DNA of 53,053 nt from Clostridia bacterium (GTDB taxonomy: Bacteria; Bacillota; Clostridia; Christensenellales; Borkfalkiaceae). Positions 1-7,426 of the stretch are shown piece after piece. The notes under the pieces were generated by a model, which had not been told where the DNA came from, ran no database searches, and worked only from the letters and a program-made list of their open reading frames with translations. Position numbers and translations under genes: made by a program. The stretch lies in assembly GCA_017467345.1 (NCBI GenBank), contig JAFTSI010000017.1:1-53053 (forward strand), written 5' to 3'. The first letter of the stretch is position 1. Every line of letters begins with the position of its first letter.

Positions 1-60
1 CCCACACACTTTAAGTCAATATATATTAAAACTTTCCCACGATGTGATTTGAACCTATAA
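1..60. repeat. Left copy of ~60-bp direct repeat flanking the R-M cassette
   Basis: This segment matches 3394-3453 at roughly 50 of 60 positions, including the shared start CCCACACACTTTAAGTCAA and the later AAAACTTTCCCAC and GATTTGAAC blocks. The two copies are in the same orientation and bracket the regulator, methyltransferase and specificity genes. They may be attachment or recombination repeats left by insertion of the cassette. The window edge cuts into this copy, so its true left boundary is unknown. Confidence 0.75.
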
Positions 61-104
61 ATAATTTAGAATTATAAACTATATAATAAAATAATAGAAA
101 TAAC

Positions 105-133
105 TTTACAAAACTAAACTTTTATGCTATTAT
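105..133 (+). promoter_or_regulatory. Probable sigma-A promoter of the R-M operon
   Basis: TTTACA (105-110) and TATTAT (128-133) are separated by 17 bp, with a TG extended -10 at 125-126. The promoter lies just upstream of a strong AAGGAGGTG ribosome binding site and the TTG start of the regulator gene. Confidence 0.6.
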
Positions 134-161
134 ATAAGTAATAAAACAAGGAGGTGCTATT

Positions 162-374
162 TTGATTGTATTTTATAAGTTTTCTGATTATATTCGCAGA
201 AGAAATATTAAAAGAAAAGATATTATTAGAGATACAGGAATTTCTAGTGCAACCTTGGCGAATATGACAGCAAATAAGGGCGTTAGCACGGAAACAATTT
301 CAAAGCTATGTGCATATTTAAAATGTCAACCACAAGATATTATGGAATTTCAGGAGGAAAAAACAAATGTCTAA
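162..374 (+). CDS. Small Xre/Cro-type HTH regulator (control protein of R-M operon)
   Basis: This is a 70-residue single-domain helix-turn-helix protein of the Cro/C1 (YozG-like) family. The HTH covers about residues 7-62, with the recognition region near DTGISSATLANMT. The start is TTG, chosen because AAGGAGGTG lies 5-7 nt upstream. Its 3' end overlaps the methyltransferase start by 8 nt, so the two are translationally coupled. By position it is likely the controller of the restriction-modification genes, comparable to C proteins that delay nuclease expression; that role is inferred. No toxin or antitoxin partner is evident. Confidence 0.8.
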   Translation: MIVFYKFSDYIRRRNIKRKDIIRDTGISSATLANMTANKGVSTETISKLCAYLKCQPQDIMEFQEEKTNV

Positions 375-2226
375 TGAAAGAAAAACGGAGCAATTGACAC
401 GCAAGATTTTTAAAAGTTTAGGTTATTATGATGATAAAAATGTTATAGTTGAAGAGCAAATAAGTGATAATCCAATTATACAAAAGCTTTTAAAATCTGC
501 AAGCAAAAAAGGTTCTGGCATGGGAAAACCAGAGTTTATTGTTCAACTGCTTTCAACGGATGTTTTATTAGTTATAGAATGCAAAGCTAAAACGTCAAAT
601 CACAAATCTGCAGCATTAGACAAGTTTGCTGAATATGCTGTTGACGGCGCGATTTTGTATGGAAAATATTTATCAAAAGAATTTCATGTAATTTCTGTTG
701 GTGTAAGTGGTGAAAGTGAAGAGACATTAAGAATAAGCAATTATTTATGGATAAAAGAGTCATTTAGTCCTATTGAGTTGAAAATTGAAAAGATATGTAG
801 CAAACAAGAATATCTTAGCATAATTAAAGGGACTAACGAAAAGAAAGAATATGATATTAAAAGTATTAAGAAAAACACAAAGGCGATTCATAAGACGCTT
901 CGAGAAGCAATTAAAATTACCGATGAATTGAAGCCGATAATTATTAGCGCAATTTTGCTTGCTCTTTCAGAAAAAAGTTTTGCAGATAGTTATAATACAG
1001 CAACTACGCCTAAAAGTCTTTTAAATCTTATGCTTACGTCAATAAGAAATAAATTGGAATCTATTGAAAGCATGCCAGAAGAAAAAGTTAAAATAATGAT
1101 GAGAAACTTTCAAGGTCTGGAAAGTATAAATAAATTATCAAGTAACAAGAAAGACGATAAGGATTTCTTGAACATTATTGAAAAGGTTAAAACAGAAATT
1201 TGGCCATTTATAAATACAGAACATTCATTTGATTACATTGGAGAGTTTTATAAGGAATTTCTTTCATATACGGATGGCAATAAAAAAGGGTTGGGTATTG
1301 TTTTAACGCCAAATCATATTACTGATTTGTTTTGTGAACTAGCGAATATTGGTGTCAATGATAGGATAATTGACCCTTGTTGTGGTACTGGTGGCTTTTT
1401 AATAAGTGCTATGAATAGCATGCTTTCAAAAACTGATGATCCACAAATTCAGAGACGAATAAGAAGAGATCAGCTCATTGGAATAGAAAGTGAATCAAAA
1501 ATGTTTACGTTAGCAGCAGCCAATATGATAATTAGAGGGGATGGAAAATCGAATCTTTATAATGCAAGTTGTTTTGATAAAGAAATATTTGCTAAGGTAA
1601 AATCAACACACAAACCGACTATTGCATTTATGAATCCACCATATAGTCAAACAGATGATGGAGGAAGTGAGTTAGATTTTGTGTTGAATATGCTTAATTT
1701 ACTTGAACCTGGTGGTTTAGGATTAGCTATTATTCCAATAAACTGTGTTTGTTCTTTACTTGATAAAGAAGTTGAAAAAAGAGAGAAGATTTTAGAAAAG
1801 CATACACTATTAGGTGTGATGAGTATGCCAACAACCTTATTTTATCCTGTAGGAACGGTCACCGCTATTGTTATATTTGAAGCACATAGACCACATAATT
1901 CTCAAATAAAATCTTGGTTTGGTTATTGTAGAGATGATGGGTTTGTGGTTTCTAGGAACTCTGGAAGAATAGATAGAAATAAAAAATGGGAAGAAAAGAA
2001 GGCGCTTTGGGTAAATAGCTTTAGAAATAGAGAAGAAATAAAAGATTTTAGTATTTTAAAAGCTGTTACGGCGAAAGATGAATGGTGCGCTGAAGCATAC
2101 CTACAACCTGATTATTCTCAAATTAACGAGAAAAAGTTTCAAAGAGCAGTTGAAGAATATTTTGTATACAAGGCATTATACTCTTCTAGGTTTGAAGAAA
2201 TAGGAGAAGAAGATGCAGAAGCTTAA
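367..2226 (+). CDS. BcgI-A-like fused nuclease/N6-adenine methyltransferase
   Basis: This 619-residue protein combines restriction and modification. The N-terminus has a PD-(D/E)xK-type nuclease signature: P55-E56-F57, then E71-C72-K73 on the next strand. A helical region follows, then a gamma-class N6-adenine methyltransferase with the SAM motif DPCCGTGGFL (residues 336-345) and the catalytic motif NPPY (423-426). HsdM proteins of type I systems lack the nuclease signature. The length and partner gene (320 residues) match the A and B subunits of BcgI-type (type IIB) systems, which cut on both sides of a bipartite site. No HsdR gene is present, consistent with this reading. It could alternatively be a plain HsdM, but the ECK motif argues against that. 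Confidence 0.82.
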   Translation: MSNERKTEQLTRKIFKSLGYYDDKNVIVEEQISDNPIIQKLLKSASKKGSGMGKPEFIVQLLSTDVLLVIECKAKTSNHKSAALDKFAEYAVDGAILYGKYLSKEFHVISVGVSGESEETLRISNYLWIKESFSPIELKIEKICSKQEYLSIIKGTNEKKEYDIKSIKKNTKAIHKTLREAIKITDELKPIIISAILLALSEKSFADSYNTATTPKSLLNLMLTSIRNKLESIESMPEEKVKIMMRNFQGLESINKLSSNKKDDKDFLNIIEKVKTEIWPFINTEHSFDYIGEFYKEFLSYTDGNKKGLGIVLTPNHITDLFCELANIGVNDRIIDPCCGTGGFLISAMNSMLSKTDDPQIQRRIRRDQLIGIESESKMFTLAAANMIIRGDGKSNLYNASCFDKEIFAKVKSTHKPTIAFMNPPYSQTDDGGSELDFVLNMLNLLEPGGLGLAIIPINCVCSLLDKEVEKREKILEKHTLLGVMSMPTTLFYPVGTVTAIVIFEAHRPHNSQIKSWFGYCRDDGFVVSRNSGRIDRNKKWEEKKALWVNSFRNREEIKDFSILKAVTAKDEWCAEAYLQPDYSQINEKKFQRAVEEYFVYKALYSSRFEEIGEEDAEA

Positions 2227-3175
2227 TACGTTGTTCAATATATCTTATGGAAGTAAATTGGATAAAAATAAAACAGTAGAAGTAAACAAACAACCTATTT
2301 TATTTGTGTCAAGAACATCAAAAAATCATGGGATAGACTTAATTTGTGAAAAGCAATTTTCGATAAAAGAAAATCCGACTAACACAATATCTGTTCCCCT
2401 TGGTGGTGAAGGACGTTTAACGGCAAATGTGCAATTTCAAGAATATTATAATGGGCAAAATGTTGCAATTTTATCACCTAAAGTAGAAATGAGTTTAATG
2501 CAAAGAATATATTACTCTTTAGTGATTAAAGAAAATCAATTTCGTTATTCTGCTTTTGGGAGAGAGGCTAATTCAACATTAGGTGATATTCTAATACCTA
2601 GTATTAATGAAATACCTGATTTTGTGACTAACTTTAAGGGATATGAAAAAATAAGTGCATTACCAAGTATTAGCAATAATGACAAAGTAAAAGAAAAAGA
2701 GTTTTTGTTGTTAGATTTATTTGATTCATTATCTGGAACGTATATATCAGAAGAAGATGCAAAAAAATGCAAAACAGGAAATATTGCTTTTGTAAGTTCG
2801 GGTAGATTTAATAATGGCGTAAAGGCTAAGATAGAATTGATGGGATTCGAGGCAACAATTTTTCCTGCTAATTGTTTGTCTTTAGCAAAAAATGGTTCTG
2901 TTGGAGTTTGCTTTTATCATGAAACGCCGATTGTGTGTACTTCGGATGTTTTGGTTCTGAAATTCAAACAAAAACAATTAAATTTGTATGAAGGATTATA
3001 TTTTAAGGTTTTAATTGAACAACATATTTTTAGGTTTAATTATGGACGTAAAATAAATGCTGATAGATTGGCAGAGATTAAGATTAGTGTTCCTTATGAT
3101 TCAATCAACAAAACAATTGATTTTAACTATATAAACAAGGTCATAAGAACAAAAGCTTTTGCGGATTTGATCTAA
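2213..3175 (+). CDS. R-M specificity subunit (BcgI-B/HsdS-like, two TRDs)
   Basis: This 320-residue protein has two half-repeats, each beginning with a target-recognition-domain signature: LNTLFNISYGSKLD near residue 4 and LLLDLFDSLSGTY near residue 164. Each half ends with a segment that closes on a conserved basic/aromatic patch (FGREAN; NYGRKINADRL). This is the architecture of HsdS and BcgI-B proteins, which give sequence specificity for a bipartite DNA site. The start overlaps the methyltransferase stop by 14 nt. TRD-level divergence is expected, so specificity cannot be read from the sequence. Confidence 0.82.
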   Translation: MQKLNTLFNISYGSKLDKNKTVEVNKQPILFVSRTSKNHGIDLICEKQFSIKENPTNTISVPLGGEGRLTANVQFQEYYNGQNVAILSPKVEMSLMQRIYYSLVIKENQFRYSAFGREANSTLGDILIPSINEIPDFVTNFKGYEKISALPSISNNDKVKEKEFLLLDLFDSLSGTYISEEDAKKCKTGNIAFVSSGRFNNGVKAKIELMGFEATIFPANCLSLAKNGSVGVCFYHETPIVCTSDVLVLKFKQKQLNLYEGLYFKVLIEQHIFRFNYGRKINADRLAEIKISVPYDSINKTIDFNYINKVIRTKAFADLI

Positions 3176-3241
3176 AAAATACTTTTTGTCCCACACACAT
3201 ACCCTAAAAACGAGATTTAGTCCCACACACGCACAAGTATG

Positions 3242-3277
3242 GGTCTATAAGTATTTTGCTTATAGACCTATATTTTT
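3242..3277 (+). terminator. Rho-independent terminator 1 after the R-M operon
   Basis: A perfect 10-bp stem (GGTCTATAAG at 3242-3251, CTTATAGACC at 3259-3268) is followed shortly by a T run. It lies about 65 nt after the specificity-gene stop. Confidence 0.75.
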
Positions 3278-3316
3278 TTATTTTCATGCTAAAATCGGCG
3301 TTTTATAGCAAAAATT

Positions 3317-3357
3317 AAGACCTATAAGACATTTCACGCTTTTATAGGTCTTTTTTA
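3317..3357 (+). terminator. Rho-independent terminator 2 with the same stem sequence
   Basis: An 11-bp stem (AAGACCTATAA at 3317-3327, TTATAGGTCTT at 3342-3352) is followed by T residues. The arm repeats the one in the preceding terminator in the opposite order, so arms of the two hairpins could also pair with each other. Confidence 0.7.
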
Positions 3358-3393
3358 GTGCAATGTTTTAGAAAATCCCACGATAGATTTTGT

Positions 3394-3453
3394 CCCACAC
3401 ACTTTAAGTCAAGGTATGGTAAAACTTTCCCACACCTGGATTTGAACTATAAC
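3394..3453. repeat. Right copy of ~60-bp direct repeat flanking the R-M cassette
   Basis: This is the partner of 1-60. Shorter CCCACACAC blocks also occur at 3190-3198 and 3222-3230, so the right flank carries several partial copies. The last part, GGATTTGAAC, looks like the complement of a tRNA T-loop, but no T-stem can be formed around it. Confidence 0.75.
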
Positions 3454-3460
3454 ATAACAA

Positions 3461-3487
3461 ATCCTTGAAATCCTTGAAATCCTTGAC
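3461..3487. repeat. Three tandem copies of a 9-bp unit
   Basis: ATCCTTGAA occurs at 3461-3469 and 3470-3478, and ATCCTTGAC at 3479-3487. It directly follows the right flanking repeat. Confidence 0.85.
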
Positions 3488-3502
3488 TTTTTATTAGATA
3501 TA

Positions 3503-3534
3503 TGATATCATAACACTATAATATTATGATATCA
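3503..3534. promoter_or_regulatory. Inverted repeat, candidate operator
   Basis: TGATATCATA (3503-3512) and TATGATATCA (3525-3534) are perfect inverted copies 12 bp apart, and each contains the palindrome GATATC. It lies about 160 bp upstream of a small ribbon-helix-helix-like protein, which could bind it; that link is inferred. Confidence 0.5.
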
Positions 3535-3561
3535 GTTTGGCAATAAGGTTTTGAGAGTGTG

Positions 3562-3628
3562 TTTTAAACTATTTTGAGATTGTTTTTGAACTATATTGTT
3601 TTAAACCATATTGCTTTAAACTATATTA
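3562..3628. repeat. Four imperfect 15-bp iteron-like repeats
   Basis: Copies are TTTTAAACTATTTTG (3562-3576), TTTTGAACTATATTG (3584-3598), TTTTAAACCATATTG (3599-3613) and CTTTAAACTATATTA (3614-3628). The last three are exactly tandem. Iterons of this type are typical of plasmid origins or of operators for small DNA-binding proteins. No replication initiator gene is present. Apart from these repeats and terminators, 3176-3696 holds no gene. Confidence 0.7.
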
Positions 3629-3696
3629 TTTTTGAATTATGATGATGTGTTTAGTGTGATATTGCTTTGATATTATTACAAAATGGAGAGTATGAT

Positions 3697-3876
3697 ATGA
3701 ATAAAACAAAAACGCCAACGGCTCAAAAGGTTACCTTTCCATTAAGGCTACCACCAACAATGTATAAAAAGATAAGGGCGAAAGTAAACGAAATAAAAGA
3801 GAACGAAAACTATGCTTATAGCATAAACGACTTTTTAACGGAAATTATTGAAAAGGGCTTAAAGGGAAAATTATAA
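3697..3876 (+). CDS. Small ribbon-helix-helix-like protein
   Basis: This 59-residue protein has the layout of an Arc/MetJ/CopG-type DNA-binding protein. A predicted short strand (KVTFPLRLPPTMYKKIRAK, about residues 11-29) leads into two helices ending in a SINDFLTEIIEKGLK segment typical of the RHH C-terminal helix. The ATG at 3697 is chosen because GGAGAG lies 6 nt upstream; another in-frame start 30 nt earlier has no such site. It sits downstream of iterons and an inverted repeat, so an autoregulatory or copy-control role is plausible. No toxin gene follows; the next gene is an esterase. Confidence 0.65.
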   Translation: MNKTKTPTAQKVTFPLRLPPTMYKKIRAKVNEIKENENYAYSINDFLTEIIEKGLKGKL

Positions 3877-3890
3877 GGTTTACTTAAACT

Positions 3891-4655
3891 ATGAAAGAAA
3901 AGATAGACATAATTATTTTTAGTGGGCAGAGTAATATGCAAGGCGCAAGCGGTGAAATTAGCACGGCTATTGCGCCCACTTGTTTTGAGTATAGGTATTT
4001 AACTGACGAGTTGGTTGTGCTTAAAGACCCAGTAGGCGAAGAAATAGGCGATAGTTATTTGTTGCCAAACGGTAGTGGAACGCTTGTTCCTGCGTTTTGT
4101 GATGCGTATGCTAAAAGGAAAAATAAAGTTGTTGCATTACATTGTGCAAGGGGTAGCACTAATATTAGTGAGTGGGCAGTAGGCACTAATAGGTATAATG
4201 CGCTAATAGAAAAGAGCCGAAAAGGTATTGCAAAGGCCAAAGAAAAGTTTTGCGTAGGTAAAATATATTTCGTGTGGCTACAAGGCGAATCGGATGCGCT
4301 ACTAAAAAAGAGTGAAGAATATTATTTATCGGCTTTAATCGCCCTTAAAAACGGACTTAAAAAGGATTTGGGGATTGATAAGTTTGGAATAATAAAGGTT
4401 GGGTATTTTGCCGAATATGCCGATTGGGCACCTAACGCGAATAGGTATGATGATGAAGTTATAATGCGCGCGCAAGATAAAGCACCAAAGGTGGATAACG
4501 ATTTTATAATGCTTACCGATATTTGCACTATGCTATCTGAAAAGAGTGAATACCTAAACCCAAACGAATTTGGCCCACACTACAACAACCGTGCGCTTAA
4601 TTTAATAGGCGAAGATGCCGCCAAAACCCTTGCAGAGTATAAGGTGGTTAAATAA
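3891..4655 (+). CDS. SGNH/SASA-family esterase (sialate O-acetylesterase-like)
   Basis: This 254-residue protein starts with the IIIFSGQSNMQG block (residues 7-18) that holds the nucleophilic serine (S14) of SASA/CE6-type carbohydrate esterases. It also has a WLQGESDA block near the middle, typical of the family. Near the C-terminus a histidine occurs in FGPHYNN, but the aspartate normally three residues before it is not present there, so the third catalytic residue is uncertain. There is no signal peptide, so it should act in the cytoplasm on acetylated sugars or xylo-oligosaccharides. The ribosome binding site is weak. Confidence 0.75.
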   Translation: MKEKIDIIIFSGQSNMQGASGEISTAIAPTCFEYRYLTDELVVLKDPVGEEIGDSYLLPNGSGTLVPAFCDAYAKRKNKVVALHCARGSTNISEWAVGTNRYNALIEKSRKGIAKAKEKFCVGKIYFVWLQGESDALLKKSEEYYLSALIALKNGLKKDLGIDKFGIIKVGYFAEYADWAPNANRYDDEVIMRAQDKAPKVDNDFIMLTDICTMLSEKSEYLNPNEFGPHYNNRALNLIGEDAAKTLAEYKVVK

Positions 4656-4671
4656 ATACATAGGTGCATTA

Positions 4672-4701
4672 TTGACAGCAAAGGGAGTTTTGGTATATAA
4701 T
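4672..4701 (+). promoter_or_regulatory. Sigma-A promoter of the zinc-ribbon/TM2 gene
   Basis: TTGACA (4672-4677) and TATAAT (4696-4701) are separated by 18 bp. AGGGGAC follows as the ribosome binding site. Confidence 0.75.
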
Positions 4702-4732
4702 AATAAACGGAAATTGTTTTAGGGGACTATAT

Positions 4733-5116
4733 ATGAGACTAATGAAATGCAAACAATGTGGTGCGCCCATTGAGGCTAACGATTTTGGCTCTTATACCTG
4801 TGAGTATTGTGGTAGTGTGTTCGTAGACGAAAACGAAGAAACGGCTGCTACTCAAGAGCAACCCACTATCATTAAAGAAATTATAAGGGAAACCAAAGAA
4901 GTTTTTAATGGTGATGGTGTAAAGGGCAAAAAGAGTAAAGGTGTTGCGCTATTACTTTGTTTATTTTTAGGTTGGCTTGGCGCGCATAGGTTTTACGAAG
5001 GCAAGTTTTTTACAGGTATTATATGGGCACTTACTGGTGGGCTTAGTGGAGTTGGAGTGTTTATAGACTTTTTAATTTTGCTTGTAAAACCAAGAAGTTA
5101 TTTTAAAAAACTGTGA
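4733..5116 (+). CDS. Zinc-ribbon + TM2-domain membrane protein
   Basis: This 127-residue protein has an N-terminal zinc ribbon with two CxxC pairs (CKQCGAPI, CEYCGS, residues 5-27), an acidic/basic linker, and a C-terminal TM2 domain (about residues 70-125). The TM2 domain contains LLCLFLGWLGAHRFYEGK and a second hydrophobic helix. TM2 proteins are common in bacteria but their function is not established. It has its own promoter and is followed by a terminator, so it is probably monocistronic. Confidence 0.85.
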   Translation: MRLMKCKQCGAPIEANDFGSYTCEYCGSVFVDENEETAATQEQPTIIKEIIRETKEVFNGDGVKGKKSKGVALLLCLFLGWLGAHRFYEGKFFTGIIWALTGGLSGVGVFIDFLILLVKPRSYFKKL

Positions 5117-5120
5117 TTAA

Positions 5121-5147
5121 AAAACCACTATGCATAGTGGTTTTTAG
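5121..5147 (+). terminator. Terminator after TM2 gene
   Basis: The self-complementary AAAACCACTATGCATAGTGGTTTT (stem arms AAAACCACTA and TAGTGGTTTT) is followed by T residues. Confidence 0.75.
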
Positions 5148-5177
5148 TTTATATTGTTTGTAATAGGTAAAAGGAAA

Positions 5178-5939
5178 ATGAAAATAGAAAAAGAAAAGAT
5201 TTCGTTAATTAGAATAGCCTTTATTTTTGTTTTAATTTTAACGGTGATACTTGGTGTTCTTTCGTTAACTACGCGAGTTGGAGTTAAAAAAGGGGAAAGG
5301 TATTACTCTAAAAACGAGGTGGCTTTATACTTATTTAACTATAAAGAGTTGCCGCCTAATTTTAAAACAAAAGATGAGTTATATCAATTATACCCTGGTT
5401 CTCAAACAAATGCTGTAAAGATAGCCGTTAGAAACGGATATAATTTTGGTGGTGATTATTTTAACGCGAAAGATAAAACAAAATCAAAAGATTGGTTAGG
5501 CAACTACACTAAAAATATTAACCAAAACTTTTATGAGTGCGATTTGTATCCAGATAGGGCAGAAACGATAAAAACGGGTAGCCGATATATAGTAAGGTTA
5601 GTTTATAACGAAGATTGCACCGAAATATATTATACAAACACTCATTATGGCGACGAAGGCTTGCCTGGATTTTATAAGGTTACAAGGTTTAGCGTGAACG
5701 CTTTGTCAAATGTGTTTGTGATAATATATAGTTTGTTTGTTATTGCCGAAACTACACTTTTAATAATTTTATTTGGCAGCAAAAACGAAAAATATAACAG
5801 TTTAAGAATAGATGTAAAATATGCGATAAACAAGTTTATGTTTTTTGCGTTTATATTAATACACTTTATCGTTTATATCGTTAAGAAAACTAAAAAGAAT
5901 AGTAACGAAGAATACGAAGTTATTGAAATAATTGAATAG
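5178..5939 (+). CDS. Membrane-anchored barnase-like ribonuclease
   Basis: This 253-residue protein resembles guanyl-specific microbial RNases (barnase). Membrane segments are at about 11-31, 174-199 and 218-236. The segment between TM1 and TM2 carries the barnase landmarks in order: VALYLFNYKELPPNFKTKDE (residues 48-67), GGDYFN (91-96, like GGDIFSN), Y119-E120-C-D-L-Y (catalytic Glu73 region), G-S-R136 (Arg87 region) and TNTH156Y (catalytic His102 region). With positive N-terminal residues inside, the RNase domain would face outward. Start 5178 is an ATG in preference to an upstream TTG. No barstar-like gene is adjacent. Fold assignment is from motif order; activity is inferred. Confidence 0.7.
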   Translation: MKIEKEKISLIRIAFIFVLILTVILGVLSLTTRVGVKKGERYYSKNEVALYLFNYKELPPNFKTKDELYQLYPGSQTNAVKIAVRNGYNFGGDYFNAKDKTKSKDWLGNYTKNINQNFYECDLYPDRAETIKTGSRYIVRLVYNEDCTEIYYTNTHYGDEGLPGFYKVTRFSVNALSNVFVIIYSLFVIAETTLLIILFGSKNEKYNSLRIDVKYAINKFMFFAFILIHFIVYIVKKTKKNSNEEYEVIEIIE

Positions 5940-5943
5940 CAGT

Positions 5944-5975
5944 AAAAACACTTGCGAATTGCAAGTGTTTTTTTG
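5944..5975 (+). terminator. Terminator after barnase-like gene
   Basis: A 12-bp stem (AAAAACACTTGC / GCAAGTGTTTTT) with a 5-nt loop is followed by further T residues. Confidence 0.85.
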
Positions 5976-5983
5976 TTAAATCG

Positions 5984-6012
5984 TTGCCTTTATAAAAAAA
6001 TAGGAGTAGAAT
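5984..6012 (+). promoter_or_regulatory. Probable promoter of ArsB/NhaD-type gene
   Basis: TTGCCT (5984-5989) and TAGAAT (6007-6012) are separated by 17 bp, about 20 nt before the start codon. Confidence 0.5.
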
Positions 6013-6033
6013 ACATAACGGAAAAGGTTATAT

Positions 6034-7335
6034 ATGGTTTTAGTATCGGTAATTGGTGGATTAACTTGTGTTGCTATGGTTATGGCAATATTATTCTTTC
6101 CACAAATCAAAATTAAAAAGTTTAGCGTTGAAAGTTATTGGGTGATTGCGCTTATAGGCGCAATTATTATGCTTATAACTAAACGCGTAAGTTTAAGTTA
6201 TTTATGGCAAGAACTTACCTTAAACACGGCTATAAACCCACTTAAAATATTAGTGTTATTTATATCAATGACCTTGCTTTCGGTGTTCCTTGATGAAGTG
6301 GGATTTTTTAGGCTTTTAGCAGTTAAGGCGTTAAACCTTGCAAAGCATAGCCAACTAAAACTTTTTACCGTGCTTTATATAACGGTATCGGTGCTTACGG
6401 TGTTTACATCAAATGATGTTATTGTTTTGACCTTTACGCCCTTTATATGCTACTTTGCAAAGCACGCGAAAATTAATCCGTTGCCATACCTAATAGGTGA
6501 GTTTGTTGCGGCTAACACGGCAAGTATGATGCTAATTATAGGCAACCCTACAAATGTGTTCGTTGCCACCACTTACGGAATTAGTTTTTTAGAATACTTA
6601 AAGGTAATGGTTTTGCCAACGATTATAGCGTCAATAGTGGCTTTTGTTATGCTATACATATGCTTTAAGCGTAAACTTAAAAAGCCTATGGACGCAGAGT
6701 GCGAACAAGTGGTTATTGAGCATAAAGCATTTTTAATAATAGGTGTTATATTTTTAGCCTGCGCAACCATAGTGCTTGCAATAGGCAGTTATATAGGTAT
6801 AGAGATGTGGGTGGTCGCTTTCGTTAGCGCGATAGGGCTTGTTACCGTTATAATGATTTTATGTTTAATTAAGAAAAGGAAGTTAACGGTTATAACTCAC
6901 ACCTTAAAGCGCGAGCCTTGGCAATTAGTTCCATTTGTGCTTTCAATGTTTACCATTATTCTTGCTTTTAAAGAGCAGGGCATTACGGCAGAACTTGGCA
7001 AACTTTTAGGTGCTGATGACACTGTGCTTAAATACGGAGTGCTATCATACTTAACGGCAAACCTAATAAACAATATTCCTATGACCGTTTTATTTTGCCC
7101 CATAATGCAAGGTCTAAATGGTGTGGAACTTAGCCGTGCGGTGTTTGCTACCGTTATAGGCTCTAACATAGGCGCATACCTAACACCCATAGGCGCGCTT
7201 GCAGGGATTATGTGGACTAACCTACTCAAAAAGCAAAAGATTAAACTTAGATATCGTGATTTTATTAAGTATGGCTTAATTATATCTGTGCCTACTTTGT
7301 TTAGTGCGTTATTAATGCTTGCGCTCATTGTTTAA
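6034..7335 (+). CDS. ArsB/NhaD-type anion or Na+/H+ permease
   Basis: This 433-residue polytopic membrane protein of the ion-transporter (IT) superfamily has about 11-12 hydrophobic helices. Characteristic blocks are SNDVIVLTFTPFICYFAKHA (first repeat), ANTASMMLIIGNPTNVFVA (half-repeat signature GNPTN) and, in the second half, LINNIPMTVLFCPI and GSNIGAYLTPIGALAGIMW. These paired motifs define the ArsB/NhaD/CitMHS fold. The substrate cannot be told from sequence; no arsR, arsC or arsA gene is near, so arsenite export is not supported. It is transcribed alone, between its own promoter and a terminator. Confidence 0.82.
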   Translation: MVLVSVIGGLTCVAMVMAILFFPQIKIKKFSVESYWVIALIGAIIMLITKRVSLSYLWQELTLNTAINPLKILVLFISMTLLSVFLDEVGFFRLLAVKALNLAKHSQLKLFTVLYITVSVLTVFTSNDVIVLTFTPFICYFAKHAKINPLPYLIGEFVAANTASMMLIIGNPTNVFVATTYGISFLEYLKVMVLPTIIASIVAFVMLYICFKRKLKKPMDAECEQVVIEHKAFLIIGVIFLACATIVLAIGSYIGIEMWVVAFVSAIGLVTVIMILCLIKKRKLTVITHTLKREPWQLVPFVLSMFTIILAFKEQGITAELGKLLGADDTVLKYGVLSYLTANLINNIPMTVLFCPIMQGLNGVELSRAVFATVIGSNIGAYLTPIGALAGIMWTNLLKKQKIKLRYRDFIKYGLIISVPTLFSALLMLALIV

Positions 7336-7348
7336 TGAGCGTTTTTTT
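7322..7348 (+). terminator. Terminator overlapping the permease stop codon
   Basis: The stem CGCTCATT (7322-7329) / AATGAGCG (7334-7341) with a 4-nt loop is followed by seven T. The left arm is coding and the TAA stop lies in the hairpin. Confidence 0.85.
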
Positions 7349-7369
7349 ATTAAAAAATAAAAAAGGGTA

Positions 7370-7398
7370 TTGATTATATAACAAAAATAAGTTAAAAT
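7370..7398 (+). promoter_or_regulatory. Probable sigma-A promoter of the surface protein gene
   Basis: TTGATT (7370-7375), a 17-bp spacer and TAAAAT (7393-7398). TTAGGAGTG serves as ribosome binding site downstream. Confidence 0.65.
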
Positions 7399-7426
7399 AT
7401 AAGAAATGATTTTTTAGGAGTGAATT

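Noticed and set aside
162..374. Antitoxin of a toxin-antitoxin pair
   Set aside because: It is a short Xre protein overlapping a methyltransferase, not a small toxin; its role as R-M controller fits better.
367..3175. Ordinary type I R-M system (HsdM-HsdS)
   Set aside because: No hsdR gene follows, and the M protein carries its own PEF...ECK nuclease-type motif; the BcgI layout fits better.
3394..3453. tRNA gene or tRNA 3'-end attachment site
   Set aside because: GGATTTGAAC matches a T-loop complement, but no T-stem or acceptor stem can be paired around either copy and no integrase is present.
6034..7335. Arsenic resistance operon
   Set aside because: No arsR, arsC or arsA neighbours; ArsB/NhaD folds transport many ions.
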